A DNA stretch of 46,121 nt from Bradyrhizobium jicamae. Its GTDB lineage: Bacteria > Pseudomonadota > Alphaproteobacteria > Rhizobiales > Xanthobacteraceae. Below the pieces are notes generated by a model. That model saw only the letters and a program-made list of their open reading frames with translations, was not told the DNA's origin and made no database searches. The stretch spans positions 1-46,121 of the forward strand of contig NZ_LLXZ01000163.1 in NCBI RefSeq assembly GCF_001440395.1, written 5' to 3'. This document shows, piece by piece, positions 26,367 to 34,714 of the stretch. Each line of letters starts with the position of its first letter. Position 1 is the first letter of the stretch. The position numbers and the translations under genes are program-made.

Positions 26367-27218
26367 TCAAGTTCCCAACCGGTTCGGGGACGGAAGCCGT
26401 CCCTGCATCGACGAGCCCTTCGCAAGGTTGATGAAATTCCGCGCGATTTCAATTGCGCCGAAATTGTCCAGATCGTTATGACCGCCGCGGGCAAGGCGGA
26501 CGAACCGTTTCGGCTCGTTCGCCAGCGCGAACAGCCGCTCGCCAAACACCACGGGTATCGTGGGATCGAGCGCGCCATGCATCACGAGCAGTGGAACCCT
26601 GACCCGGGGGATGCGCTGGTCGGAGTGGAACCGGTCACGGATCAATAGCCGTACCGGCGCAAACCAGAACGCCGAGGCGGCGACGTCCACGATGGACGTA
26701 TAAGGGGCCTCCAGGATCAACTTTCCGACCGGCTGTTCGGCCGCCACCGTGACGGCGACGCCGGTGCCGAGGGAAAATCCCCACGCAACGATCCTGTCCG
26801 TGCTGTATCGCTTTGCCGTGAAGGCATAGGCGACCGCGGCATCCAGCAGCAATCCCTGCTCGCTCGGTTGTCCGCTGGAGCCGGCGTAGCCGCGATAGGA
26901 CAGCGCGACGATTCCGGTCCCGTCGGCGATCAGGCCCCGAAAACGGCCGAAGAAACCGGCGAGATAATCGCCATTGCCGTGGAAGTAGAGGACGACCGGA
27001 CGACCGGGCCTCGCCGGAACGTGCCAGACGATGACCCTCTCACCGTCAGCCGTGGCCAGGACATGTTCCTCGGCTTCGGGAAAGCCCGCCGTCGCGGGCG
27101 CCGTGCGCGCGCTCGTCGGAGCGGGATACAGGACGGTGCGCTGTGCAAAGAACAGCGCAAGCAGAACAGAGACATAACCCGCCGAAACGATAATCAGCAG
27201 CCATTTCAGCGCGGTCAT
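26367..27218 (-). CDS. Membrane-anchored alpha/beta hydrolase (BEM46/ABHD-like)
   Basis: The 283-residue product has an N-terminal membrane helix (about 5-25), then an alpha/beta-hydrolase domain. The oxyanion region is YFHGNGDYL. The nucleophile elbow GFSLGTG gives Ser149; Asp218 (HGALDPTIPV) and His247 (GGHNDL) complete the triad. BEM46/ABHD17-like proteins are lipases or thioesterases at membranes; the substrate is unknown. It lies 18 bases after pntB with GAAGGAAAT as ribosome site and four bases before chaA, so it belongs to the run. Confidence 0.88.
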   Translation of the reverse strand: MTALKWLLIIVSAGYVSVLLALFFAQRTVLYPAPTSARTAPATAGFPEAEEHVLATADGERVIVWHVPARPGRPVVLYFHGNGDYLAGFFGRFRGLIADGTGIVALSYRGYAGSSGQPSEQGLLLDAAVAYAFTAKRYSTDRIVAWGFSLGTGVAVTVAAEQPVGKLILEAPYTSIVDVAASAFWFAPVRLLIRDRFHSDQRIPRVRVPLLVMHGALDPTIPVVFGERLFALANEPKRFVRLARGGHNDLDNFGAIEIARNFINLAKGSSMQGRLPSPNRLGT

Positions 27219-27236
27219 GAATTTCCTTCGATCGCG

Positions 27237-28634
27237 TTACATCCCCTTGACGATATTCTCGGTGACCTTCTTGGCGTCACCAAGGAGCATCATGGTGTTG
27301 TCGCGATAGAACAGCGGGTTGTCGATGCCGGCATAGCCCGATGCCAGCGAACGCTTGATGAACATCACGGTGCCGGCCTTCCAGACCTGCAGCACCGGCA
27401 TGCCGTAGATCGGCGAGGTCTTGTCTTCCTCGGCGGCCGGGTTGGTGACGTCATTGGCGCCGATCACGAAGGCGATGTCGGCCTGGGCGAATTCGGAGTT
27501 GATGTCCTCGAGCTCGAACACCTCGTCATAGGGCACGTTGGCTTCGGCGAGCAGCACGTTCATGTGACCGGGCATGCGGCCGGCGACCGGGTGAATGGCG
27601 TACTTCACCTCGACGCCTTCCTTTTTCAGGAGGTCGGCCATTTCGCGCAGCGCGTGCTGGGCCTGCGCCACCGCCATGCCGTAGCCGGGCACGATGATGA
27701 CCTTGGAGGCGTTCTTCATGATGAAGGCGGCATCGTCGGCCGAGCCCAGCTTGGCCGGCTTCTGTTCGCCGGTGCCGCCGCCCGCCGCCGCCGTCTCGCC
27801 GCCGAAACCGCCGAGGATGACCGAGATGAAGGAACGGTTCATCGCGTGGCACATGATGTAGGACAGGATCGCGCCCGACGAGCCGACCAGCGCGCCGGTG
27901 ATGATCAGCGCGGAATTGCCGAGCGTGAAGCCGATGCCGGCCGCGGCCCATCCCGAATAGGAGTTCAGCATCGAGATCACGACCGGCATGTCGGCGCCGC
28001 CGATCGGAATGATCATGAGCACGCCGAGCACCAGGGCGATGATGGTGATCAGCCAGAAGTCGATCGCGCTGCCGGACCGGACCAGGCCGAAAATGAAGAA
28101 CACCAGCGCGAGCGCCAGCGCGATGTTGATGATGTGGCGGCCGGGCAGAATGATCGGCGCACCGCTCATGCGCGCGGAAAGCTTCAGGAACGCAATCACC
28201 GAACCGGTGAAGGTCAGCGCGCCGATGGCGACGCCGAGCGACATTTCAACCAGGCTGGATGCGTGAATCGCGCCGGGCTTGCCAATGTCGAAGGCTTCGG
28301 GCGCATAGAAGGCGCCGGCGGCGACCAGCACCGCGGCCATGCCGACCAGCGAGTGGAAAGCCGCGACCAGTTCCGGCATCGAGGTCATCGGCACCTGCCG
28401 CGCGATGACCGCACCGATTGCGCCGCCGATGGCGATGCCGAGGATGACCAGCACCCAGGCCACGGCGTCCGCCGGAGGATGGCTCGCCAGCGTGGTGCCG
28501 ACGGCGATCGCCATGCCGATCATGCCGAACAGGTTGCCCTGGCGGGACGATGCCGGGCTCGACAGCCCGCGCAGCGACAGGATGAACAGCACACCCGCCA
28601 CGAGATACAACAGTGCAGAAAGATTGGCGCTCAT
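27237..28634 (-). CDS. pntB: NAD(P) transhydrogenase subunit beta
   Basis: The 465-residue product has about nine membrane helices and a C-terminal NADP(H)-binding domain III. Diagnostic motifs are IVPGYGMAVAQAQHA, HPVAGRMPGHMNVLLAEA, GANDVTNPAA and the late KRS-x-GYAGIDNPLF. It couples hydride transfer from NADH to NADP+ with inward proton flow. The start is ATG at 28634; an upstream frame is not coding. It lies 43 bases after pntA2, in an operon. Confidence 0.97.
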   Translation of the reverse strand: MSANLSALLYLVAGVLFILSLRGLSSPASSRQGNLFGMIGMAIAVGTTLASHPPADAVAWVLVILGIAIGGAIGAVIARQVPMTSMPELVAAFHSLVGMAAVLVAAGAFYAPEAFDIGKPGAIHASSLVEMSLGVAIGALTFTGSVIAFLKLSARMSGAPIILPGRHIINIALALALVFFIFGLVRSGSAIDFWLITIIALVLGVLMIIPIGGADMPVVISMLNSYSGWAAAGIGFTLGNSALIITGALVGSSGAILSYIMCHAMNRSFISVILGGFGGETAAAGGGTGEQKPAKLGSADDAAFIMKNASKVIIVPGYGMAVAQAQHALREMADLLKKEGVEVKYAIHPVAGRMPGHMNVLLAEANVPYDEVFELEDINSEFAQADIAFVIGANDVTNPAAEEDKTSPIYGMPVLQVWKAGTVMFIKRSLASGYAGIDNPLFYRDNTMMLLGDAKKVTENIVKGM

Positions 28635-28677
28635 CTCAGGTCCCCATTTGCCTTCGACACCCCGAGGTGCATGCCGA

Positions 28678-28995
28678 TCACTTGGCCTTCTTCTTGTACA
28701 TCGCCAGCATGCGCTGGGTGACAAGGAAGCCGCCGAAGATATTGATGCAGGCGAAGATCAGCGCGACGAAGCCGAAACCGCGCGCCCAGCCGCTGCCGCT
28801 CGATATCATGGGAACGCCGACCGCGAGCAGCGCGCCGACCACGATCACCGAGGAGATCGCGTTCGTCACCGACATCAGCGGCGTGTGCAGCGCAGGTGTC
28901 ACCGACCAGACCACGAAATAGCCGACGAAGACGGCGAGAACGAAAATCGACAGCCGGAATACGAAGGGATCGACGGCTTGGGCGATGTGATCCAT
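28678..28995 (-). CDS. pntA2: NAD(P) transhydrogenase subunit alpha part 2 (membrane)
   Basis: The 105-residue product is the membrane domain part of split PntA: it has three helices, with VFVGYFVVWSVTPALHTPLMSVTNAISS and the tail GFLVTQRMLAMYKKK. Split alpha subunits are normal in alphaproteobacteria, while E. coli has one chain. The ATG at 28995 is 11 bases after the pntA1 stop, with a GAGAGAAGCC-type ribosome site. Confidence 0.96.
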   Translation of the reverse strand: MDHIAQAVDPFVFRLSIFVLAVFVGYFVVWSVTPALHTPLMSVTNAISSVIVVGALLAVGVPMISSGSGWARGFGFVALIFACINIFGGFLVTQRMLAMYKKKAK

Positions 28996-29006
28996 GGCTT
29001 CTCTCC

Positions 29007-30134
29007 TCAGGCTTTCGGCTGGAAGTTCGGATGGACGACGGCGCCGTCCTTGGTCAGCGCGGTGGCCTTCACCAGTTCGTCGTCCCAATTGACCGCGAGC
29101 GCCTTGTTCGGTTTGTCGACCATGGTCTCGATGAACGAGAACAGGTTGCGGGCATAAAGGCTGGAGGCCGACTGTGCGACGCGGCCGGCGACATTGGTGT
29201 AGCCGACGATCTTGATACCGTCGACGTCGACGACTTCGCCCGCCTTCGCACCCTCGACATTGCCGCCGCGCTCGACGGCGAGATCGACCAGCACCGAGCC
29301 CGGCTTCATCGACTTCACCATCTCGGCGCTGACGAGTTTTGGCGCCGGTCGGCCCGGGATCAACGCCGTCGTAATGACGATGTCCTGCTTCTTGACGTGC
29401 TCGGCGGTGAGCGCGGCCTGCTTGGCCTGATACTCTTTCGACATTTCCTTGGCGTAGCCGCCGGCGGTCTGGGCGTTCTTGAACTCTTCGTCCTCGACCG
29501 CTAGGAACTTGGCGCCGAGCGATTCGACCTGCTCTTTCGTGGCCGGCCGCACGTCGGTCGCGGTGACGACGGCGCCGAGACGGCGCGCGGTCGCAATCGC
29601 CTGCAGGCCGGCAACGCCGACGCCCATTACAAACACTTTCGCCGCCGGAACGGTGCCGGCCGCGGTCATCATCATCGGGAACGCGCGGCCAAAGGACTCG
29701 GCCGCCTCGATCACCGCGCGATAGCCGGCGAGGTTCGCCTGGCTCGACAGCACGTCCATCACCTGTGCACGGGTGATGCGCGGCATCAATTCCATCGCAA
29801 ACGCCGCGACGCCGGCATCCGCGATCGTCTTCAGCGCCGCCTCATTGCCGTACGGGTCCATGATCGCGATCACCAGCGCGCCGCGCTTGTATTGCGCGAG
29901 TTCCGAGGCCTCGGGCCGCTTCACCTTGATGATGATGTCGGCGTCCTTCAGCGCGTCCGCACTGACCGTGGCTCCAACCGCGGTGAATTCGGAATCCGGC
30001 AGGCCCGACTTGATGCCCGCGCCCGGCTCGATCGCGACTTCGGCGCCGAGCGCCTTGAATTTCTTGACGGTGTCGGGGGAAGCGGCCACCCGCGGTTCGG
30101 ACGGATCGATTTCCTTGGCAACGGCAATCTTCAT
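29007..30134 (-). CDS. pntA1: NAD(P) transhydrogenase subunit alpha part 1 (NAD-binding)
   Basis: The 375-residue soluble protein is domain I, related to alanine dehydrogenase. It starts MKIAVAKEIDPSEPRVAASP and has the NAD(H) motif GVGVAGLQAIATARRLGA near residue 170. GGNVEGAKAGEVV and AQSASSLYARNLFSF near the C-terminus are also typical. It binds NADH and hands hydride to PntB. It is the first gene of a minus-strand run of six. The promoter should lie in 30135-30270; I see no clear box there. Confidence 0.96.
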   Translation of the reverse strand: MKIAVAKEIDPSEPRVAASPDTVKKFKALGAEVAIEPGAGIKSGLPDSEFTAVGATVSADALKDADIIIKVKRPEASELAQYKRGALVIAIMDPYGNEAALKTIADAGVAAFAMELMPRITRAQVMDVLSSQANLAGYRAVIEAAESFGRAFPMMMTAAGTVPAAKVFVMGVGVAGLQAIATARRLGAVVTATDVRPATKEQVESLGAKFLAVEDEEFKNAQTAGGYAKEMSKEYQAKQAALTAEHVKKQDIVITTALIPGRPAPKLVSAEMVKSMKPGSVLVDLAVERGGNVEGAKAGEVVDVDGIKIVGYTNVAGRVAQSASSLYARNLFSFIETMVDKPNKALAVNWDDELVKATALTKDGAVVHPNFQPKA

Positions 30135-30271
30135 GAGCCCTCCCGGCGGCGCGCCAAGCGCGCACGCAAGCAAACTAGCGTCTTTTTCGCTTAGTTGGAT
30201 ACCGGTTTCGCAACCGGATCGCGTGCAATTTTATGGCCGCCGCCGGCGTGGGCGGGGCAGGCAGCGATGCG

Positions 30272-30424
30272 TCAGGTCAGGAAGTAGCCCATCAGGGCAA
30301 CGATGATCACGACGCTGATGGTGCCGTATTTGACCAGCATGATGAAACCTTCATAGGTCTGCTCATGGGCCACGTAGTCGTTGCCGTCAGCCGTCGTGTA
30401 GGCCACTTCGCTATGGTCTGCCAT
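30272..30424 (-). CDS. aa3-type cytochrome c oxidase subunit IV
   Basis: This 50-residue product reads MADHSEVAYTTADGNDYVAHEQ, then a short turn, then a single membrane helix (about 29-48, MLVKYGTISVVIIVALMGYF). The hydrophilic HEQTYEGF-loop followed by one helix is the pattern of the small subunit IV of alphaproteobacterial aa3 oxidase (COX_aa3_IV). It is shorter than 60 residues. It is separate from the main oxidase genes, as is common. It lies 137 bases upstream of pntA1 on the same strand, so co-transcription is possible. Confidence 0.85.
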   Translation of the reverse strand: MADHSEVAYTTADGNDYVAHEQTYEGFIMLVKYGTISVVIIVALMGYFLT

Positions 30425-30507
30425 CGGTATCCCCAGTCAAAATCCGTGTTTCTCGCGTGCAATTACCGCAAAGCGTTTGGGAGGGCAACGGCCCCCGGCC
30501 TATCGGG

Positions 30508-30894
30508 TCATTCGGAAGGCCAATTATCCCGGATCCAGCGGGTGAGGCTTTCCTCGCTGACCTCGCCGGCGGCGAGGGAGAGGATGATGGCCGTGGCGTG
30601 CGCCGGATCAGGCGCAAAGGGTATGTCGTTGACGCGCAAGAAGACCATCATGGCGTGGAACGCGATCCGCTTGTTGCCGTCCACAAAGGCATGGTTGCGG
30701 GCAAGACCGAAAGCATAGGCTGCGGCGAGCGCGGCCATATCGGTCTGCCCGTAACTCCATTGGTTGACCGGCCGCAATACCGCAGACTCAAGAAGGCCGT
30801 GATCCCGAATACCTTCCGGTCCACCGAATATCGCCAGTTGCTCGGCATGCATGTCGATGACTTCATCGACATCGAGCCAGATAGGCTCGCTCAT
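30508..30894 (-). CDS. doc: Doc-type toxin (Fic fold, death-on-curing)
   Basis: The 128-residue product has the Doc motif NHAFVDGNKR (67-76) with the catalytic His68, Asp72 and Asn74-Lys75-Arg76. Doc toxins are Fic-fold kinases that phosphorylate EF-Tu and halt translation. The acidic start MSEPIWLDVDEVIDMH is also typical. It overlaps the antitoxin gene by four bases (ATGA), the classic arrangement with antitoxin first. The motif is intact, so it is likely functional. Confidence 0.93.
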   Translation of the reverse strand: MSEPIWLDVDEVIDMHAEQLAIFGGPEGIRDHGLLESAVLRPVNQWSYGQTDMAALAAAYAFGLARNHAFVDGNKRIAFHAMMVFLRVNDIPFAPDPAHATAIILSLAAGEVSEESLTRWIRDNWPSE

Positions 30895-31172
30895 TTTGCC
30901 AGCGCTGCAAACGTATCGCGGTATTCGTGCATGACCTGGCGGGCTATTTCCATGGTCCGCGCATGCTTGGGGTTGAACGGCGAAAGCCGCAGGCTGCCAT
31001 CCGGTTGCTCGACCGGATAGAACTTGTCCCCCTCCTTGAGATTGAGCCGCGCAAGAAGCTCCTTCGGCAGGATCACACCGACCGAATTGCCAATCTTCCG
31101 GATTTGAAGGGCGGTGTCCTCCAGCTTGTATTCGCGAGAGGCTTCTTCCATTCCGCGAGGGGTTTTGGTCAT
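30891..31172 (-). CDS. AbrB/MazE/SpoVT-type antitoxin of the Doc pair
   Basis: The 93-residue product has a swapped-hairpin AbrB domain, DTALQIRKIGNSVGVILPKEL near residues 30-50, and a C-terminal helix likely to hold the toxin. ATG 31172 is preceded by GGAGC; a second ATG at 31151 would give a shorter product. The start is only 12 bases downstream of the perfect palindrome at 31185, which probably is its operator. An AbrB-fold antitoxin with a Doc toxin is a less usual pairing than Phd-Doc, but is known in bacteria. Confidence 0.9.
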   Translation of the reverse strand: MTKTPRGMEEASREYKLEDTALQIRKIGNSVGVILPKELLARLNLKEGDKFYPVEQPDGSLRLSPFNPKHARTMEIARQVMHEYRDTFAALAK

Positions 31173-31184
31173 GGCGGCAGCTCC

Positions 31185-31203
31185 GTTATACAATATGTAT
31201 AAC
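31185..31203 (-). promoter_or_regulatory. Operator and promoter region of the Doc antitoxin-toxin operon
   Basis: GTTATACA and TGTATAAC form a perfect eight-base palindrome around ATA. It overlaps a plausible -10 (TATACA or TACATA on the minus strand). TTGAAC at 31219-31224 is a possible -35. The position fits autorepression by the AbrB-type antitoxin. Confidence 0.75.
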
Positions 31204-31269
31204 ACGCTTCCCGCCTCGGTTCAACAAATGTTTTACGCCAAGCCGGCTTGGAATGTCTTCGGAAGCGGC

Positions 31270-31857
31270 CTACCCCACCACGAAATCGAAACGCCCAGCC
31301 AGCCATCCCGCGTTCTTGGCGGTGCGCACCAGCAATTCCTTGCGAAACAGGCCGTCGGAACGGTTCTGTTGCTCGCCGGGGAAATAGAGCTGGGTGGTCA
31401 GCACACGGCCGCCGTGCGGCTGCACCTTCACATGGATGTGGCGCGTGCGGCCGGGGTAGACGCCAGGCACGACGCTGCGCAACCGGTAGCGCCCTTCCGC
31501 GTCGGTGAACTGATGGCCGCGCAGGCGGAAACCGGAATTGTCGTAGCGGCCCTTGTCGTCGGCCTGCCAGAAATCGAGCAAGGCCCCGGCGAGCGGTTTG
31601 CAGGCGCGGGTAAGAACGAAGCCGACCAGTTCGATCGGCTGCCCGGCCATGCCTTCCTCAAACAGTTCGACGCGCTCGGGCGACGACGGCTTGAAATACG
31701 GCCCTTCGGTCTGCGCCAGCGTTGCGGCATCACCGTCATGGCACGCGGGCGTGGGGGCGAGCGGGGCCTGAGCAACACCTGCGTCGATCGAGAGCAGCGA
31801 GCCGGCCGCGAAGACGCCCGCTCCAAGCACCGTGCGCCGCGTCGGGGTGTCGATCAT
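31270..31857 (-). CDS. Intradiol ring-cleavage dioxygenase-like protein, exported
   Basis: The 195-residue protein starts with a Tat-type signal (PTRRTVLGAGVFAAGSLLS, cut near 30). It then shows the intradiol dioxygenase core: TEGPYF, LLDFWQADDKGRYDNSGF and YPGRTRHIHVKV. The four expected iron ligands are Tyr105, Tyr134, His140 and His142. Cytoplasmic intradiol enzymes cleave catechol or protocatechuate; this Tat-exported, short class is common in soil alphaproteobacteria and its substrate is not known. ATG 31857 follows GGGAGGG. It is monocistronic. Confidence 0.87.
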   Translation of the reverse strand: MIDTPTRRTVLGAGVFAAGSLLSIDAGVAQAPLAPTPACHDGDAATLAQTEGPYFKPSSPERVELFEEGMAGQPIELVGFVLTRACKPLAGALLDFWQADDKGRYDNSGFRLRGHQFTDAEGRYRLRSVVPGVYPGRTRHIHVKVQPHGGRVLTTQLYFPGEQQNRSDGLFRKELLVRTAKNAGWLAGRFDFVVG

Positions 31858-31957
31858 GGGGCCCTCCCCTCGTGTCGCCACCATCATGACGGGCGACGGC
31901 GGCTGAAATTGTGTCCGCGCCCATCACAAATGCGTTTCGTGCCCGCGGGCGAACCCG

Positions 31958-33820
31958 TCAGCCCATCGTTTCGAGTTCGTCGATCATGCCCGCGATCACG
32001 GACAGCCCGCCATCCCAGAATTTGGGATCTCTGGCATCGAGCCCGAACGGCTTCAGCAGTTCGGAATAGTGCTTGGTGCCGCCGGCCGCGAGCATGGCGA
32101 GATAGCGCTCGGCAAAGCCTTCGGCGGCGTTCTCGTAGACCGCGTAGAGCGAGTTCACCAGGCAATCGCCGAACGCATAGGCGTAGACGTAGAACGGCGA
32201 ATGGATGAAGTGCGGAATGTACATCCAGAAGTTTTCGTAGCCGGGACGGATGTCGATGGCCGGCCCGAGGCTTTCGCCTTGCACGCTGAGCCAGATCTGG
32301 CCGATGCGTTCGGCGGTCAGTTCGCCGTCCTTGCGCTCGGTGTGCACAGCGCGCTCGAACGAATAGAACGCGATCTGCCGCACCACGGTGTTGATCATGT
32401 CCTCGACCTTGCCGGCCAGTAGCGCCTGGCGCTGCTTGACATTCCTGGTCTGCGACAACAGCCGCTTGAAGGTCAGCATCTCGCCGAACACGCTCGCGGT
32501 CTCGGCCAGCGTCAGCGGCGTCGGCGCCATCAGCGCTCCATTTTTGGCGGCCAGCACCTGGTGCACGCCATGGCCCAGCTCATGCGCCAGCGTCATCACG
32601 TCGCGCGGCTTGCCCTGGTAGTTCATCAGCACATAGGGGTGCGCCGAGGGCGTGGTCGGGTGCGAGAACGCGCCCGGCGCCTTGCCCGGCCGCACCGGCG
32701 CATCGATCCAGCGATCGGTGAAGAAGCGTTCGGCGATCGCGGCCATCTCGGCCGAGAAGCCACTATATGCCGTCAGCACCATCTGCTGCGCCTCGGGCCA
32801 TGCGATGGTGCCGGTCGCCGCGAACGGCAGCGGCGCGTTGCGGTCCCAATGCGCAAGCTTCTTCTTTTTGAACCAGCCGGCTTTCAGATTGTAATAGCGG
32901 TGCGACAGCCGTGGATACGCCGCGCGCACCGAAGCGACCAGGGCATCGACGACGTCGCGCTCGACGCGGTTATTGAGATGACGCGAATCCACAACGTCCT
33001 TGAAGCCACGCCAGCGATCGGAAATTTCCTTGTCCTTGGCGAGCGTGTTGGTGATGAGCGCAAAGGTGCGCTCATTGTCCTTGAAGGTCTTGGCCAGCGC
33101 CTGGCCCGCAGCCTTGCGCTTTTCCGGCGCGCGGTCCTGCAACAGACTGAGCGTCGGCTCGATCGCGAGCTCCTTGGCCCCGACCTTGAAGCGCAGGCCG
33201 GAGATGGTCTGGTCGAACAGCCGGTTCCAGGCGGCATAGCCGCTCTGGGATTTTTCATGAAACAATTGCTCGACGCGATCCTCGAGCTGATACGGCTTGT
33301 CCTTGCGCAGATCCTCGATCCAGGGACGGTAATGCCCGAGCTCCGGCGTCTGCATCGCGCGCTCGATCGCGGCATCGTCGACGCGGTTGAGTTCAAGCGC
33401 GAAGAACAGCAAATGCAGCGAGGCTGCCGTCAGCCGCTCGGAGACGTCGCCGTAAAACTTGGAGATCGCGGGATCGACGCTGTCGCCGGCATGGACGAGG
33501 CCGGCATAGGAGCCGAGCCGGCCGGCAAGATCGTCGATCGCCTCGTAGCGCCTGACGGCTGCGGCGAGCCAGCTTCCGCCGTCGTCCCGGGCGACGCCTT
33601 CCGCCAGCCTGCCTTTGTAGTCCGCCTCGAACGCCGCGCAATCCGCATCCATCTTCTGCAGATCGCGCGCGATTTCGGGTGCGTCGATGCCGGAATAGAG
33701 ATCGGCCAAATTCCATTCCGGCAATTTGCCGGTTTTTGGTTTGGCTGCACTTGCGCTGCTGCCCTTGGCAGGCTTGCGGGACGTTTTGACAGCTCGGGAT
33801 GTCGCAGATTTTGCGCTCAT
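31958..33820 (-). CDS. pepF: M3-family oligoendopeptidase F (PepF)
   Basis: The 620-residue enzyme has the zinc motif LAHELGHGVHQ (HExxH) near residues 415-425, and a downstream glutamate in ETASVFGEMLTF. Its N-terminal about 35 residues are basic and low complexity (KSATSRAVKTSRKPAKG...) and not part of the fold. M3 oligopeptidases degrade short peptides in the cytoplasm. No signal peptide is seen. It is read away from the XRE pair's genes only by convergence of spacing; it has no operon partner in view. Confidence 0.94.
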   Translation of the reverse strand: MSAKSATSRAVKTSRKPAKGSSASAAKPKTGKLPEWNLADLYSGIDAPEIARDLQKMDADCAAFEADYKGRLAEGVARDDGGSWLAAAVRRYEAIDDLAGRLGSYAGLVHAGDSVDPAISKFYGDVSERLTAASLHLLFFALELNRVDDAAIERAMQTPELGHYRPWIEDLRKDKPYQLEDRVEQLFHEKSQSGYAAWNRLFDQTISGLRFKVGAKELAIEPTLSLLQDRAPEKRKAAGQALAKTFKDNERTFALITNTLAKDKEISDRWRGFKDVVDSRHLNNRVERDVVDALVASVRAAYPRLSHRYYNLKAGWFKKKKLAHWDRNAPLPFAATGTIAWPEAQQMVLTAYSGFSAEMAAIAERFFTDRWIDAPVRPGKAPGAFSHPTTPSAHPYVLMNYQGKPRDVMTLAHELGHGVHQVLAAKNGALMAPTPLTLAETASVFGEMLTFKRLLSQTRNVKQRQALLAGKVEDMINTVVRQIAFYSFERAVHTERKDGELTAERIGQIWLSVQGESLGPAIDIRPGYENFWMYIPHFIHSPFYVYAYAFGDCLVNSLYAVYENAAEGFAERYLAMLAAGGTKHYSELLKPFGLDARDPKFWDGGLSVIAGMIDELETMG

Positions 33821-33863
33821 GACACTTTCAAAATTGGAAGGTGATCAGGAAATGGGCAGGAGG

Positions 33864-34307
33864 TCAGGCGAAAGCCGCGAGCTGTGGGACGAACTGGACG
33901 AACAGTTCTTCGCCTTCGACGAGCCACGGCTCGGCCTTTTCGTGGAACGCGCTGCGAACCGCACACCACAATGTGATTGCACGGACCATGAGCCACGACG
34001 TCGACGGGACGGCGGCCTTGGCGTGCAGCGCAACAAGATCGAGGTTTCGATGTTCGAACAGCAGCCGGCCCAGTCCGTCTTCCAGGATGTAGCGACCGCC
34101 GATTCGAGAAACGCACAATTCGCAAGCCTGATCCGGCAGCGGGCTCAGCAGATAAAATTGGACGTCGCCCTTTTCCGTCGTGCCGGTTTCCCATTCGCGT
34201 CCGGTCCCCGGCGCAGTCGCGGCGCTTAGTGCCGCAAGGATGGTGCCGAGTTCCCTTTCGCTCCACTCGCCGGTGTCATGTTTGCGCTCGAACGCAACGA
34301 CGGTCAT
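33864..34307 (-). CDS. Hypothetical protein paired with an XRE regulator
   Basis: The 147-residue soluble protein (MTVVAFERKHDTGEWSEREL...) has mixed alpha/beta character and acidic C-terminal WLVEGEELFVQFVP. Its ATG overlaps the XRE gene's stop by four bases (ATGA), so it is the second gene of a coupled pair, the order common to antitoxin-toxin or regulator-effector pairs. No catalytic motif or known domain was recognised. It could equally be an XRE-linked small-ligand protein. Confidence 0.75.
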   Translation of the reverse strand: MTVVAFERKHDTGEWSERELGTILAALSAATAPGTGREWETGTTEKGDVQFYLLSPLPDQACELCVSRIGGRYILEDGLGRLLFEHRNLDLVALHAKAAVPSTSWLMVRAITLWCAVRSAFHEKAEPWLVEGEELFVQFVPQLAAFA

Positions 34308-34636
34308 TTGCTTTCCGCTCCGAACAGCAGCCGGTGCAATTCCGGCTCGTAGTACATTAACAGATGCTTCGCGAAGGCTGCTTGTTCAATACCCAATTCG
34401 TTCGCCCATGCCCCCATGATTTCGGTTGGAACACGGCTGAAGCCGTTCTCCACCTGTGAGATGAAAGTGTAATACTTCAAGCCAAGGCGTGCAGCGAGAT
34501 CCGCCTGCGACAATTCAGCATCCGCCCGTCGCTGCTTGAGCCAGTCCCCAGCCAGTTTCCGCAATTGCTTTGCTTCCGGCACAGCCTTGCCGGCCGGCCG
34601 TTCAGCGAAAACTTCTTGATGTTTTACTCGTTTCAT
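34304..34636 (-). CDS. XRE-family helix-turn-helix regulator
   Basis: The 110-residue product has an HTH_3/XRE domain in about residues 30-85, with AELSQADLAARLGLKYYTFISQVENG (note YTFISQVENG at the recognition helix). A short C-terminal helix follows (AKHLLMYYEPELHRLLFG). It is the first gene of a coupled pair. It may autoregulate; an inverted GGTAGG/CCTACC (34667-34686) lies 30 bases upstream. Confidence 0.9.
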   Translation of the reverse strand: MKRVKHQEVFAERPAGKAVPEAKQLRKLAGDWLKQRRADAELSQADLAARLGLKYYTFISQVENGFSRVPTEIMGAWANELGIEQAAFAKHLLMYYEPELHRLLFGAESK

Positions 34637-34666
34637 GATTACTAAACTATCTGAATTGAATGCCCG

Positions 34667-34686
34667 GGTAGGTCATGTTCCCTACC
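34667..34686. promoter_or_regulatory. Candidate XRE operator
   Basis: GGTAGG and CCTACC are inverted arms around an eight-base spacer, in the 78-base gap between the XRE gene and the divergent small membrane-protein gene. Function is inferred from position only. Confidence 0.35.
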
Positions 34687-34714
34687 ACAATCTTGGTCCG
34701 CGAATAAGAATCAG

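Noticed and set aside
26868..28721. Plus-strand 617-residue open frame opposite pntB
   Set aside because: His/Asp/Arg-rich low-complexity antisense frame; pntB motifs on the minus strand are definite.
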